From Methylobacterium sp. (GTDB lineage Bacteria > Pseudomonadota > Alphaproteobacteria > Rhizobiales > Beijerinckiaceae): a DNA stretch of 64,000 bases. The position numbers and the translations under genes are program-made. The notes under the pieces are model-generated. The model was not told where the DNA came from and did not search any database. It saw nothing but the letters and a program-made list of their open reading frames with translations. The stretch's first letter is position 1; each line of letters opens with the position of its first letter. Positions 8,892 to 22,124 of this stretch are shown one piece after another. Location: contig JADCBP010000001.1 of assembly GCA_020253445.1 (NCBI GenBank), forward strand, positions 434,001 through 498,000, in the 5' to 3' direction.

Positions 8892-9929
8892 ATGGGCTAC
8901 AAGGTTGCTATCGTTGGCGCCACCGGCAATGTGGGCCGGGAAATGCTGGATATTCTGGCCGAACGGGCCTTCCCGGTCAGCGAGGTCGTGGCACTCGCCT
9001 CGCAGCGCTCGATCGGGCAGGAAGTCACCTTCGGCGACAAGATTCTCAAGACCAAGGTGCTCGACCATTACGATTTCTCCGACACCGATCTCTGCCTCAT
9101 GTCGGCGGGCGGCTCGGTCTCGAAGGAATGGTCGCCGCGCATCGGGGCGCAGGGCTGCGTCGTCATCGATAACTCGTCGGCCTGGCGCTATGACCAGGAT
9201 GTGCCGCTGATCGTTCCGGAAGTGAATGCCGATGCCGTGCGCGGCTTCACCAGGAAGAACATCATCGCGAACCCCAATTGCTCCACCGCCCAGCTCGTGG
9301 TGGCGCTGAAGCCGCTGCATGACGCCTTCGGCATCAAGCGCGTGGTCGTGTCCACCTACCAGTCGGTTTCCGGCGCGGGCAAGGATGGCATGGACGAACT
9401 CTGGAGCCAGACCAAGGGCCGCTATGTGCCCGGGCAGGAAGTGGAAGCGAAGAAGTTCGCAAAGCCCATCGCCTTCAACGTGATCCCGCATATCGATGTC
9501 TTCATGGAAGACGGGTTCACCAAGGAAGAATGGAAGATGACGGTCGAGACCAAGAAAATCCTCGACCCGAAGATCAAGCTCACCGCCACTTGCGTGCGCG
9601 TGCCGGTCTTCATCGGCCATTCGGAAGCGGTGAACGTGGAATTCGAGAAGCCCGTCACGGCGGAAGAGGCCCGCGAGATCCTGCGCCGCTCGCCGGGCAT
9701 CCTCGTGGTCGACAAGCGCGAGCCGGGTGGTTACGTGACGCCGCAGGAAGCGGCGGGCGAAGATGCGACCTATATCTCGCGCATCCGCGAGGATGCCACG
9801 GTGGAAAACGGCCTCGCCTTCTGGTGCGTGTCGGACAACCTGCGCAAGGGCGCGGCCCTGAACGCGGTGCAGATCGCCGAATGCCTCATCAATCGCGGGC
9901 TCATCAAGCCGCGCGCCAAGGCGGCGTAA
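8892..9929 (+). CDS. asd: Aspartate-semialdehyde dehydrogenase
   Basis: Reduces aspartyl phosphate to aspartate semialdehyde with NADPH, the branch point for lysine/diaminopimelate, threonine and methionine. The protein is 345 aa. It has a Rossmann N-terminus ([15 protein letters not shown]), the active-site cysteine at residue 130 in ANPNCSTAQ, and the conserved [17 protein letters not shown] and [17 protein letters not shown] with the general-base His. The start at 8892 is the family start; the same frame is open for 200 codons upstream but crosses the antisense of the neighbouring gene. It is single and followed by its own terminator. Confidence 0.98.
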   Translation: MGYKVAIVGATGNVGREMLDILAERAFPVSEVVALASQRSIGQEVTFGDKILKTKVLDHYDFSDTDLCLMSAGGSVSKEWSPRIGAQGCVVIDNSSAWRYDQDVPLIVPEVNADAVRGFTRKNIIANPNCSTAQLVVALKPLHDAFGIKRVVVSTYQSVSGAGKDGMDELWSQTKGRYVPGQEVEAKKFAKPIAFNVIPHIDVFMEDGFTKEEWKMTVETKKILDPKIKLTATCVRVPVFIGHSEAVNVEFEKPVTAEEAREILRRSPGILVVDKREPGGYVTPQEAAGEDATYISRIREDATVENGLAFWCVSDNLRKGAALNAVQIAECLINRGLIKPRAKAA

Positions 9930-9948
9930 ACCTCTGACACTCCGAATG

Positions 9949-9979
9949 AAAAGGGCCGCTTCATGCGGCCCTTTCTTGT
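9949..9979. terminator. Bidirectional intrinsic terminator between asd and gltD
   Basis: A perfect 10-bp stem AAAGGGCCGC/GCGGCCCTTT around a TTCAT loop (9950-9974) with T-rich flanks, positioned between the convergent asd and gltD stops. Confidence 0.85.
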
Positions 9980-9998
9980 TGCGCGGATGGCCTCTGCC

Positions 9999-11420
9999 TC
10001 AGCGCGGCAGCACGCTCTCGCCCATCAGCATTTCATCAATCGCGCGCGCGGCCTGCCGGCCCTCGCGGATGGCCCAGACCACAAGGCTCTGGCCGCGGCG
10101 CATGTCGCCGGCGGCGAAGATCTTCGGCTTGTCGGTGCGGTAATCGTTCTCGTTGGCAATCACGTTCGCGCGCTTGTCCATCGCCACGCCCGCTTCCGTG
10201 AGGAGGCCGTCCTTCACCGAGCCGGCAAAGCCGATGGCGAGGAAGACGAGATCGGCCTTCAGCACGAATTCCGTGCCGGGGATCGGCCGGCGCCTCTCGT
10301 CCACGCGGGCGCATTCCACGCCCGTTACCCTGCCGTTCTTGCCCAGAATGCGCAGGGTCGCGGCCTGGAATTCGCGATCCGCTCCCTCGGCCTGCGAGGA
10401 GGAGGTGCGGAACTTGGTTGGCCAGAACGGCCAGATCGTCAGCTTGTCCTCGATCTCCGGCGGCTTCGGACGAATGTCGAGCTGCGTCACCGACAGCGCG
10501 CCCTGCCGGAAGGCCGTGCCGATGCAATCCGACGCGGTATCGCCGCCACCGATCACCACGACATACTTGCCGCCGGCGAGCAGCGGCGCGTCGTGGATCG
10601 GCTCATCACCAACGCGGCGGTTGGACTGCGTGAGATAGGGCATCGCGTAATGCACGCCTTCCAGTTCCTGCCCCGGCAGGCCGGGATCGCGCGGCGCTTC
10701 CGCTCCGCCCGCGAGAAGAACCGCGTCGAAATCGCGCTGGAGATCGGCAAGCTTCACGTTCACGCCAACATGCGCGTTGTAATGGAAGATGACCCCCTCG
10801 GCCGCCATCTGCTCCACGCGGCGGTCGATATGGTGCTTCTCCATCTTGAAATCGGGGATGCCGTAGCGCAGCAGGCCGCCGGCCTTGGGCTCGCGCTCAT
10901 AGACATGCACCTCATGCCCCACGCGGGCGAGCTGCTGGGCGGCCGCCATGCCCGCCGGGCCCGAACCGATGACCGCGACGCGCTTGCCGGTGCGGTTTGC
11001 GGCGATTTCCGGCTTGATCCAGCCTTCCTTCCAGCCGCGATCCGCGATGGCCTGCTCGACCGTCTTGATCGCCACGGGCATGTTCTCGAGGTTCAGCGTG
11101 CAGGCTTCCTCGCAGGGCGCGGGGCAGATGCGGCCGGTGAATTCCGGGAAATTGTTGGTGGAATGCAGGTTCGCCAGCGCCTCTTCCCAATCGTTCTGGT
11201 AGACGAGGTCGTTCCAGTCCGGGATCTGGTTGTGCACCGGGCAGCCATTGGGGCCGTGGCAATAGGGCACGCCGCAATCCATGCAGCGCGCGGCCTGTTC
11301 GCGCACGTCCTTCTCGTCCATGGCAATCGTGAATTCGCGGAAGTGGCGGATGCGATCCGATGCCGGCTGATACTTCGCCTCGCGCCGGTCGATTTCCAGA
11401 AAACCCGTGACCTTGCCCAT
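9999..11420 (-). CDS. gltD: Glutamate synthase (NADPH), small (beta) subunit
   Basis: A 473-aa FAD/Fe-S flavoprotein that passes electrons from NADPH to GltB for reductive conversion of glutamine plus 2-oxoglutarate to two glutamates. The N-terminal part has cysteines for two [4Fe-4S] centres ([21 protein letters not shown] and [15 protein letters not shown]). There are two dinucleotide folds, [17 protein letters not shown] (FAD) and [15 protein letters not shown] (NADPH), and the C-terminal [17 protein letters not shown] flavin motif. The start MGKVTGF at 11420 follows GAGAGAG. It is downstream of gltB on the same strand. Confidence 0.98.
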   Translation of the reverse strand: MGKVTGFLEIDRREAKYQPASDRIRHFREFTIAMDEKDVREQAARCMDCGVPYCHGPNGCPVHNQIPDWNDLVYQNDWEEALANLHSTNNFPEFTGRICPAPCEEACTLNLENMPVAIKTVEQAIADRGWKEGWIKPEIAANRTGKRVAVIGSGPAGMAAAQQLARVGHEVHVYEREPKAGGLLRYGIPDFKMEKHHIDRRVEQMAAEGVIFHYNAHVGVNVKLADLQRDFDAVLLAGGAEAPRDPGLPGQELEGVHYAMPYLTQSNRRVGDEPIHDAPLLAGGKYVVVIGGGDTASDCIGTAFRQGALSVTQLDIRPKPPEIEDKLTIWPFWPTKFRTSSSQAEGADREFQAATLRILGKNGRVTGVECARVDERRRPIPGTEFVLKADLVFLAIGFAGSVKDGLLTEAGVAMDKRANVIANENDYRTDKPKIFAAGDMRRGQSLVVWAIREGRQAARAIDEMLMGESVLPR

Positions 11421-11502
11421 CTCTCTCACCTCAACCCGTGCGGGGCGCGCTGTTCGAGAAGCGCCGCCCGTTGCCGGTCCATGTTTCTCTCTTGCGGGGA
11501 GA

Positions 11503-11520
11503 CCCGGGCCTCGGCCCGGG
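11503..11520. repeat. GC-rich intercistronic hairpin between gltB and gltD
   Basis: CCCGGGCC-tc-GGCCCGGG, a perfect palindromic stem in the 110-bp gltB-gltD spacer with no T-tract. It resembles REP-like hairpins that stabilise upstream mRNA or attenuate the distal cistron. That function is inferred. Confidence 0.5.
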
Positions 11521-11530
11521 CCATCGATCC

Positions 11531-16309
<4,779 letters not shown>

Positions 16310-16567
16310 GGCCACGCCCTTTCTTCACCTTGGGGGGCGGGGACATCACCCTGCCCGATGCTGTTTTTCGATTGCGTCCAGCCTCTTCCCGAAGCCTGCC
16401 GCAAGAATGCCGGCCAGCGGCGGAAAAATCACCCCGCCGGAAGGATCGGGCAGGGCGGGTTCACCGTCGAAGGTCGGCTTGGTAGGTCAGCAACGCTGTC
16501 CTATTCCAAGGTGGAGCTATACAGAATTGCGGCGCACAGACAAGAGCCATGCGACCGAATTTTTCGG

Positions 16568-16606
16568 ATTTTGTTGCCTATGATCCGATTTTTCGAGCAA
16601 CAAAAT
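16568..16606. promoter_or_regulatory. Perfect 10-bp inverted repeat between gltB and ltaE
   Basis: ATTTTGTTGC (16568-16577) and GCAACAAAAT (16597-16606) are perfect inverted arms 19 bp apart, inside the 466-bp divergent interval between gltB and the threonine aldolase gene. The surrounding stretch is notably AT-rich for this genome. It is a candidate operator or a cruciform/hairpin controlling gltBD. No other gene is seen in the interval. Confidence 0.45.
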
Positions 16607-16775
16607 TTTATGAACCGCCCGGAATATGCGGCAAAGATTGCTTTTGGAGCCTTGCTTCGGCAAGACGGGCGTCTCGGACAAGCCTTGCGCCTTGCAGAGG
16701 CTTGCGAGCAGACCCGCCCCCTCCTAGCATCTCATGCAGCGGCGAATGCGCCGCCGGGAAGGACCGTTCGAATCC

Positions 16776-17858
16776 ATGATTTTCCAGAGTGACAACGTGG
16801 TGGGCGCAAGCCCGAAAGTGCTGGATGCGATCGTCCGCGCCAATGCCGGAACCGCCGGCTCCTATGGGGCGGACCCCTGGAGCCAACGTTTCGAGCAGGC
16901 TCTTATGCAATTTTTCGATTGCCCTCTCGACGTGTTCCTTGTGGCCACGGGAACGGCCGCCAATGCATTGGCCGCCAGCGCCATATGCCCGCCCTGGGGC
17001 GCGCTTCTGACGCATGTCGAAAGCCATGTGATGGACGACGAATGCGGCGCGCCGGAATTCTACATGGGCGGCGCGAAGCTCGTCGGCCTGCCCGGCATCG
17101 GCGGAAAGGTCACGCCGGAAACGCTCGACGCCCATGTCGCGGCCGAGCCGGGCGGCGTGCGCCGGCCGCCACTCAAGGGCCTTTCCATCGCGCAAGGAAC
17201 GGAATTCGGCCTCGTCTACATGCCGGATGAACTGATGGCGCTGACGGTCGCTGCCCGCCGGCACGGCCTGAAGGTGCATATGGATGGCGCGCGCTTCTCG
17301 AACGCGCTTGTTTCGCTCGGCTGCACGCCAGCCGAGATGACGTGGAAATCCGGCATCGACGTGCTGTCGCTCGGCGGCACCAAGAATGGCTGCCTGATGG
17401 CGGAAGCGGTGGTGTTCTTCGACCGGAGCCTCGCGGAGGATTTCCGCTTTCGAAGGAAGCGGGCGGGGCAGACCCTCTCGAAGCAGCGATTGATGGGCGC
17501 GCAATTCGAGGCCTGGCTGGAAGATGGCCATTGGCGCGAACTCGCGGCCCATGCCAATGGCATGGCCCGTCGCATGGCGGAGGGTCTTGCGGCCATTCCC
17601 GGCATCCGGCTCGGGTGGCGCTGCGAGATCAACGAGGTCTTCCCCGTGATGCCGCAGGCTCTCATGGATCACCTCATCGAGCAGGGCGCACGCTTCTATG
17701 ACTGGTCGGACCTGTCGATGGACCCTGCCCTGCGGCCTGCGCCGGACGAGGTGGTCGCGCGCCTCGTCACCTCTTTCATGACGACGGCCGAGGAGATCGA
17801 CCGTTTCGTTGCCCTTTCGCGCAACTTCATGATCCAGAGGCGCGATGCAGCGGAATAG
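16776..17858 (+). CDS. ltaE: Low-specificity L-threonine aldolase
   Basis: A PLP enzyme of fold type I (beta-eliminating lyase family) cleaving threonine or allo-threonine to glycine and acetaldehyde. The protein is 360 aa. It shows the N-terminal FQSDNVVGASPKVLDAI, the cofactor Asp motif KVHMDGARFSNAL, and the Schiff-base lysine in LSLGGTKNGCLMAEAVVFF. The start at 16776 has GGAAGGA about 12 nt upstream; the frame opens 14 codons earlier without family similarity. It is divergent from gltB. Confidence 0.93.
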   Translation: MIFQSDNVVGASPKVLDAIVRANAGTAGSYGADPWSQRFEQALMQFFDCPLDVFLVATGTAANALAASAICPPWGALLTHVESHVMDDECGAPEFYMGGAKLVGLPGIGGKVTPETLDAHVAAEPGGVRRPPLKGLSIAQGTEFGLVYMPDELMALTVAARRHGLKVHMDGARFSNALVSLGCTPAEMTWKSGIDVLSLGGTKNGCLMAEAVVFFDRSLAEDFRFRRKRAGQTLSKQRLMGAQFEAWLEDGHWRELAAHANGMARRMAEGLAAIPGIRLGWRCEINEVFPVMPQALMDHLIEQGARFYDWSDLSMDPALRPAPDEVVARLVTSFMTTAEEIDRFVALSRNFMIQRRDAAE

Positions 17859-17964
17859 CCGGCAGAATTCCTTGTTTTCGCCGAATTGCGGTATTCTGTT
17901 CGAGAAGCGTTAAGCTTCGTTCATCATCATGGCGAAGAGTTCTGGCTGCCCCGGAGAATGAGTG

Positions 17965-18624
17965 ATGTCCGCTCCCCGCCTCTCCCTGCCCCGCCTGCTC
18001 GGCGCGGCGACCGTCGCGGCCTGTGCCCTTCTCGGCACCAGCGGCGCGCAGGCCCAGATCTTCGTCGAAACCTGGGGCGAGGAAACCTGGGGCGAGCGCT
18101 TCGCCGTGCCGCTCTACGAACCTGCGCCGGGCCATCGCATCGAAAGGTATCGTCGCCTGCATCCCTCGATCATCGTGGATGAACTCGAGGATCGCGGCTT
18201 CCGCAACCTTGTCATCGTCGCGCGTCGCGCCGATTTCTACGTGATCGAAGGCGTGAGCCCGCGCACGGGCCGCGTGCGGCTGGTGGTCGATGCTTATGAT
18301 GGCGAGATCATCCAGCGGGTTGCCCTGAGTCGCTCCGATGCCCGGGTCGTGGGCCAGGATCGCAGCCCCACGGTTTCCACCTCGGATCTTGCCGTGCTGC
18401 CAACCCCGCCGCTTCGCCGGATGCGGGGCATGGCGCCGGAAACGGCCATGGATAATGTGGCACCGAGGTCCGCGCCGCCGAAGGTCGCCGGCCCCCTGTC
18501 CGAGTCTCCCGCCACTCCGCCTCCCGCCACTCCGCCTTCCGCCACTCCGGCCCTGCCGGCGACGCGGCCACCCAGCGCGGACTGGAACCCCATCAATTCT
18601 GTGCCCGTTGCGCCGCTGCTCTGA
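17965..18624 (+). CDS. Exported protein with PepSY-like segment and Pro/Ala-Thr repeat tail
   Basis: A 219-aa protein. It has a signal peptide (about residues 1-30, ending in SGAQA), then a conserved core (HPSIIVDELEDRGFRNLVIVARRADFYVIEGV...GRVRLVVDAYDGEII) that resembles PepSY-type domains found in exported alphaproteobacterial proteins. The C-terminal third is low-complexity, with PATPP repeats encoded by a near-perfect 15-bp tandem repeat. The start at 17965 has GGAG upstream; GTG 17962 overlaps. Function unknown; periplasmic location is inferred from the signal. Confidence 0.75.
   Translation: MSAPRLSLPRLLGAATVAACALLGTSGAQAQIFVETWGEETWGERFAVPLYEPAPGHRIERYRRLHPSIIVDELEDRGFRNLVIVARRADFYVIEGVSPRTGRVRLVVDAYDGEIIQRVALSRSDARVVGQDRSPTVSTSDLAVLPTPPLRRMRGMAPETAMDNVAPRSAPPKVAGPLSESPATPPPATPPSATPALPATRPPSADWNPINSVPVAPLL
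18507..18551 (+). repeat. Three-unit 15-bp tandem repeat coding for PATPP
   Basis: Unit TCCCGCCACTCCGCC occurs twice perfectly (18507-18521, 18522-18536), followed by a third copy with two changes (18537-18551). It lies in frame inside the Pro-rich tail of the exported protein, so copy number could vary without frameshift. Confidence 0.85.
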
Positions 18625-18648
18625 ACGGCTTCGCCACGAATGGATAGC

Positions 18649-18677
18649 AGGAAGGGGCACCTCAGGCGCCTCTTCCT
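18649..18677. terminator. Possible bidirectional terminator hairpin
   Basis: AGGAAG ... CTTCCT outer arms with an inner GGCGCC-like pairing, in the 100-bp space between the convergent exported-protein gene and the hsp20 gene. The stem is imperfect and the T-run weak. Confidence 0.4.
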
Positions 18678-18725
18678 CTGTTTCACGAATGTCCGGCTGG
18701 TCTCGAAGCCGAAGTTTCGTTCCCG

Positions 18726-19184
18726 TTACGCCGCGAGCCGCGCGCCCATTTCGCGAGGCGCGTGGATCGGAACCTGCCGGGGCTTCTTGGCCTCGGGGAT
18801 CTCGCGCACGAGATCGACATGCAGCAGGCCATGCTCAAGGCGCGCACCGGAGACCGTCACATGATCCGCGAGGCGGAAGCGACGCTCGAACTGGCGGGCA
18901 GCGATGCCCTGAAACAGGAATTCACGCTCGGCCCTGTTTTCCTCGGCGGTTTTCTCGCCGCGAATCACGAGCCAGTTTTCCTTGGTCTCGATCGACAGAT
19001 CGGCCTCGGTGAAACCGGCCACCGCAAGGCTGATGCGATAGCCGTCCTCGGAGACCTTCTCGATATTATAGGGCGGGTAGCTCGCATTCCCGGCTTCGCC
19101 ATTCTCGATCTGGTTGATCAGAGAGAAAAGACGGTCGAAGCCCACGGTGGAACGATAGAGCGGGGCAAGATCAAATGTACGCAT
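18726..19184 (-). CDS. Small heat shock protein, Hsp20/IbpA type
   Basis: A 152-aa ATP-independent holdase that binds unfolding proteins in the cytoplasm. The alpha-crystallin domain spans residues about 35-135 (YPPYNIEKVSEDGYRISLAVAGF at its start, LEHGLLHVDLVREIPE at its end), preceded by the IbpA-like N-terminus MRTFDLAPLYRSTVGFDRLF. The start at 19184 has an excellent GAAGGAGG site. The leader is about 85 nt long with a hairpin and follows an RpoH-like promoter, so heat induction is expected. Confidence 0.95.
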   Translation of the reverse strand: MRTFDLAPLYRSTVGFDRLFSLINQIENGEAGNASYPPYNIEKVSEDGYRISLAVAGFTEADLSIETKENWLVIRGEKTAEENRAEREFLFQGIAARQFERRFRLADHVTVSGARLEHGLLHVDLVREIPEAKKPRQVPIHAPREMGARLAA

Positions 19185-19278
19185 GGCATATCCTCCTTCA
19201 GAAGCGACACGCGAAATCCGGTCCGCCATCCGGCCGGACCATTGCTGCTGTGCAGCCTTCATGGCCTGCACGAACCAC

Positions 19279-19309
19279 GATGTGGGAGGCCGATTTCAGC
19301 CTTTCAAGG
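19279..19309 (-). promoter_or_regulatory. Sigma-32 (RpoH)-type promoter of hsp20
   Basis: On the minus strand CCCTTGAAA (the -35 CTTGAAA complement at 19302-19308) is followed, 15 nt on, by a CCCACAT -10-like element. This fits the CTTGAAA...CCCCAT pattern of heat-shock promoters and lies about 95-120 nt before the hsp20 start. Confidence 0.6.
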
Positions 19310-19394
19310 GGCTTCCAGACGATTTCCCGCGATGAATGCCAGATGAACAGGGAAGCGCGCCGCGGTTCAGGTGCAGTGCAATAGAGAGGGGATC

Positions 19395-19766
19395 ATGCCC
19401 CAGGCCACCACCCTCGATTCCCGCTCGTCGCCCACCCTGCCCCGCATGCGCCGGCGTGCCGGCTTCTGGCTCGTCATCACCCTTGCAGGAGCCCTGATGC
19501 TCGCCGGATCGGGCGCGCTCATCTCGAGCGGATGGCTCGTGGAAGCTTCCGATTCCGCGCGGCGCATCATGCCGGAACGGCCCGCGCCGATGGCCGCGGG
19601 TGCCGTCGCGCCCCTGCAGCTGCCAGGTTTCCAGCGGCGCGGAAACCTGCTGACCGGCCTCCTGACAACCGAGGATGGCCGGCGGCTCCATCTGGTCATC
19701 GATGCGCGCTCCAACATGATCATCGGTGCGAAGCTTGTGGAGGCACCGGCCCCGGCCGCGCGCTGA
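19395..19766 (+). CDS. Small membrane-anchored protein of unknown function
   Basis: A 123-aa protein. A basic N-terminus (MRRRAG) precedes one membrane helix (FWLVITLAGALMLAGSGALI, residues about 24-43), followed by an exported region of about 70 residues ending in a Pro/Ala tail. The start at 19395 is favoured by GAGAGGGG upstream. It is divergent from hsp20 and immediately precedes a hydrolase gene. Not recognised as a named family. Confidence 0.65.
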   Translation: MPQATTLDSRSSPTLPRMRRRAGFWLVITLAGALMLAGSGALISSGWLVEASDSARRIMPERPAPMAAGAVAPLQLPGFQRRGNLLTGLLTTEDGRRLHLVIDARSNMIIGAKLVEAPAPAAR

Positions 19767-19838
19767 GGCTTGCCGGCCCGCCGGCAATCGCGGCACAATC
19801 ATGCTGCGGCTTCGAGCCGCGTTCCGCCGGACATTCCG

Positions 19839-20810
19839 ATGCCTCAACTCCTGCCCGCTCCGGGCACGCTCGCTGAGCCGCCAGATGGCCAGCCCTTCCC
19901 GCCCCACGCGGTCATGCCCATCCTGACGCGGGATGGCTATGCGGTGCGCGCCGCCTTCTTCCCGCTGGCCGAGGGCATTGCGGCCAAGGGCACGATCCTG
20001 CTCCTGCAGGGTCGGGCGGAATTCATCGAGAAGTACCGTGAGGTGATCGGCGAACTGCTCGGGCGGGGTTTTGCGGTCGCGAGCTTTGATTGGCGCGGCC
20101 AGGGCGGCTCCGAACGTTTGCTGCGCAACAGCCTCGCCGGGCATGTCGAGGATTTCGAGGATTACCAGCTTGATCTCGAGGCAGTGATTGCGGCGATGAA
20201 GCTGCGTGACCTGCCGCAGCCCTGGTCGCTGCTGGCGCATTCCATGGGCGGCTGTCTGGCGCTGCACCACATCGCAAAGGGCAATTCCCCTTTCCGGCGC
20301 GCCGTGCTCACCTCCCCGCTGGTCGCTGTGACCGGTCTCGGTGGGAGCATGGCGGGGCAGGTTGTTTCGCGCATGCTCTCCGCGCTGGGCTTCGCCATCT
20401 GGCGCATTCCGTTCGGGACGGATGTGCCACGCCTGCGAGGCCCCTTCGAAGGAAATCCCTTCACGCGCGATCCCTCGCGCTTCGGCACCGCGCGCGGCTG
20501 GCTGGAGGCGCATCCGCATCTCGGCATAGGGGACCCCACGATCGGCTGGGTTGCCGCCGCCTTCCACGCGCTCGACCGCTTCGGGGATGACGATTTCGGG
20601 TGCCTCAGCCGCACGCCGGTGCTGATGCTGCTCGCCGGGGCGGACACGGTCGTGCTGACCGCTTCCGCCGAGAAGCTGGCCCTGCGCCTGCGGCAAGCCA
20701 GCGCAATGGTGCTGCCCGGCTCGCGCCACGAGATCCTGATGGAGCAAGATGAGGTCCGCGCACTGTTCTGGACAGCTTTCGACGCCTTCGTGCCGGGCGA
20801 GGACAACTAG
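19839..20810 (+). CDS. Alpha/beta hydrolase, lysophospholipase/monoglyceride lipase-like (PldB type)
   Basis: A 323-aa serine hydrolase of the Hydrolase_4 group. The nucleophile elbow is AHSMGGCLA, the oxyanion/early motif FDWRGQGGSERL, the acid LLAGADTVV and the catalytic His SRHEILMEQDEVR, in the order and spacing of PldB-like lysophospholipases. It probably acts on lysophospholipids or monoacylglycerols at the cytoplasmic side; the substrate is not determined by sequence. The ATG at 19839 is favoured over a TTG at 19770, which would add 23 non-conserved residues; no strong ribosome site is seen for either. Confidence 0.88.
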   Translation: MPQLLPAPGTLAEPPDGQPFPPHAVMPILTRDGYAVRAAFFPLAEGIAAKGTILLLQGRAEFIEKYREVIGELLGRGFAVASFDWRGQGGSERLLRNSLAGHVEDFEDYQLDLEAVIAAMKLRDLPQPWSLLAHSMGGCLALHHIAKGNSPFRRAVLTSPLVAVTGLGGSMAGQVVSRMLSALGFAIWRIPFGTDVPRLRGPFEGNPFTRDPSRFGTARGWLEAHPHLGIGDPTIGWVAAAFHALDRFGDDDFGCLSRTPVLMLLAGADTVVLTASAEKLALRLRQASAMVLPGSRHEILMEQDEVRALFWTAFDAFVPGEDN

Positions 20811-20913
20811 AGCGCAAACCGATCTGATTGAATCAGATCTGGCGCTCTCTCTTCTTGTTTTCGCATCCGCTTTTTTTCGCCAACCGTTATCCACTTGGCG
20901 GGCGGATGCTCCA
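20811..20913. repeat. Dispersed palindromic repeat, copy 2 (inverted)
   Basis: Contains AGAGCGC...ACCGATCTGATTGAATCAGATCTGGCGCTCT, which is a long hairpin, then a block whose reverse complement begins GGAGCATCCGCCCGCCAAGTGG. That block matches the start of the 24.7-kb copy (AGAGCATCCGCCCGCCAAGCGG). It lies between the hydrolase and hisN stops, and its hairpins may double as terminators. Confidence 0.7.
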
Positions 20914-20916
20914 GCC

Positions 20917-21708
20917 TCAAACCTTGGAGAGATGCTCCATCGCCGCCGCATGCAACGCGGCCGAGCCGGCTGCCAGAATGCGACCACCATCCTTCGCCGG
21001 GCTTCCATCCCAGGTGGTGACGACACCACCCGCGCCCTCGATGATCGGGATCAGCGCAACGATGTCATAGGGCTTCAGGCCCGTCTCGATCACGAGATCG
21101 ACCTGCCCGGCCGCGAGCATCGCATAGGCATAGCAATCGGTGCCGTAACGCGTGAGGCGCACGGCGCTTTCGATCGCGTCGTAGGCGCTGCGCTCCGGGC
21201 CCTTGAAGAGGCGCGGATCGGTCGTCATCAGCGTGGCATCGGCGAGGGCCTCGCAGTCGCGCACACGCAGTTCGCGGTGCCCGCGCGGGCCGTTGATGCG
21301 CGCGCTGCCGCCATCGCCAATGAACATCTCGCCTGTGTAAGGCTGGTGCATCACGCCCAGCACGGGCCGGTTGTTGCGCATGAGCCCGATCAGCGTGCCC
21401 CAAACCGGCAGGCCACACAGGAAGGCCCGTGTGCCGTCTATGGGGTCGATCACCCAGACATGCTCGGCATCGAGTCGTTCGTCATCGAATTCCTCGCCAA
21501 GGATCCCATGCATGGGGAAAGCCTCGATAATGCGACGGCGGATCACTGTTTCCGCCGCGCGGTCGGCCTCGGTCACCGGGTCGAAGACCGCGCCCTTCGC
21601 GCGCCCCTTGTCCTGCACGGAAAGTGTGGTGCGGAAGAAGGGAAGGATGGCCTCGCCAGCTTGGCGAGCCAGACCCTCAATGAAGGCGTTGAGATCGACA
21701 GGACGCAT
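20917..21708 (-). CDS. hisN: Histidinol-phosphatase, inositol monophosphatase-like (HisN)
   Basis: A 263-aa Mg-dependent phosphatase of the inositol monophosphatase superfamily, proposed to hydrolyse histidinol phosphate in histidine synthesis. Metal ligands are visible as GEEFDDE (Glu72) and DPIDGT (Asp88 and Asp91), with the third site in GLKPYDIVALIPIIEGAGG. The C-terminal PYD in place of SuhB's PWD, plus FLCGLPVWG, favours HisN over SuhB; the true SuhB-like paralogue is at 53.6 kb. Other his genes are not in the window. Confidence 0.88.
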   Translation of the reverse strand: MRPVDLNAFIEGLARQAGEAILPFFRTTLSVQDKGRAKGAVFDPVTEADRAAETVIRRRIIEAFPMHGILGEEFDDERLDAEHVWVIDPIDGTRAFLCGLPVWGTLIGLMRNNRPVLGVMHQPYTGEMFIGDGGSARINGPRGHRELRVRDCEALADATLMTTDPRLFKGPERSAYDAIESAVRLTRYGTDCYAYAMLAAGQVDLVIETGLKPYDIVALIPIIEGAGGVVTTWDGSPAKDGGRILAAGSAALHAAAMEHLSKV

Positions 21709-21781
21709 GGGAAAGCTCTTCGGAAAGGGCGAATCGCGAAACGGTGACAGGAGCCATGGCAGAAACTGCGCATAAAACGAA

Positions 21782-21811
21782 GGCCGCGTTCACGAGGCTG
21801 TGAACACGGCC
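21782..21811 (-). terminator. 12-bp hairpin upstream of hisN, possible minus-strand terminator
   Basis: GGCCGCGTTCAC (21782-21793) and GTGAACACGGCC (21800-21811) form an 11-of-12 bp stem around a 6-nt loop. On the minus strand it is followed by TTCGTTTT, so it may end the transcript coming from the amidohydrolase gene, or act in the hisN leader. Confidence 0.4.
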
Positions 21812-21836
21812 GAGCAAAAGGCCCCTGACTGAACCC

Positions 21837-21865
21837 TTGTATTTTTTTGCAGTGCAATATATATT
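21837..21865 (+). promoter_or_regulatory. Sigma-70 promoter of the MmgR-like sRNA
   Basis: TTGTAT (21837-21842), a 17-bp spacer and TATATT (21860-21865) precede the sRNA by about 6 nt. The spacer contains the palindrome TTGCA-G-TGCAA (21847-21857), a possible operator. Confidence 0.6.
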
Positions 21866-21870
21866 GAGAT

Positions 21871-21957
21871 TGTCGCGGTTGACGTTGTCCCGCGACATGC
21901 CCTCCTTGGGCGTTTCCTCCCTAGACTTTCAGGCCGCTTCGTGCGGCCTTTTTTTTG
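21871..21957 (+). ncRNA. mmgR: MmgR/suhB (alpha-r8 family) trans-acting small RNA
   Basis: About 87 nt with the organisation of the rhizobial MmgR/suhB RNA: a 5' stem TGTCGCGG/CCGCGACA (21871-21878/21890-21897), a small GCCC-tcctt-GGGC hairpin (21899-21911), the exposed 10-mer UUUCCUCCCU (21913-21922) known as the invariant core of this family, and a terminator GGCCGC-ttcgt-GCGGCC followed by eight T. In Sinorhizobium, MmgR is an Hfq-associated regulator affecting storage-granule formation and responding to nitrogen. The neighbouring hisN belongs to the inositol monophosphatase superfamily, which fits the 'suhB' motif name. The family assignment comes from memory of the motif, not a covariance search. 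Confidence 0.82.
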
Positions 21958-22124
21958 CCTATCGCCCGTTTGCACCGCATTTTTTCCTGCGACGGGTTTT
22001 TTCGCCCTTTGCGGGACTTTTTCTTTTCTGGCGCGGGCAACGAACCCGACGCCGATCGGCCCGATCTATCCCCGCTTTTTGTTCCCGGACAGCGTGAGCA
22101 TTTGACGTCCTTTGAAGGACGGCG

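Noticed and set aside
21958..22124. T-rich stretch with small ORFs between the sRNA and the amidohydrolase gene
   Set aside because: The ORFs overlap in several frames without ribosome sites or protein-like composition. Apart from a weak CGTCC/GGACG hairpin near 22.11 kb I see nothing convincing.
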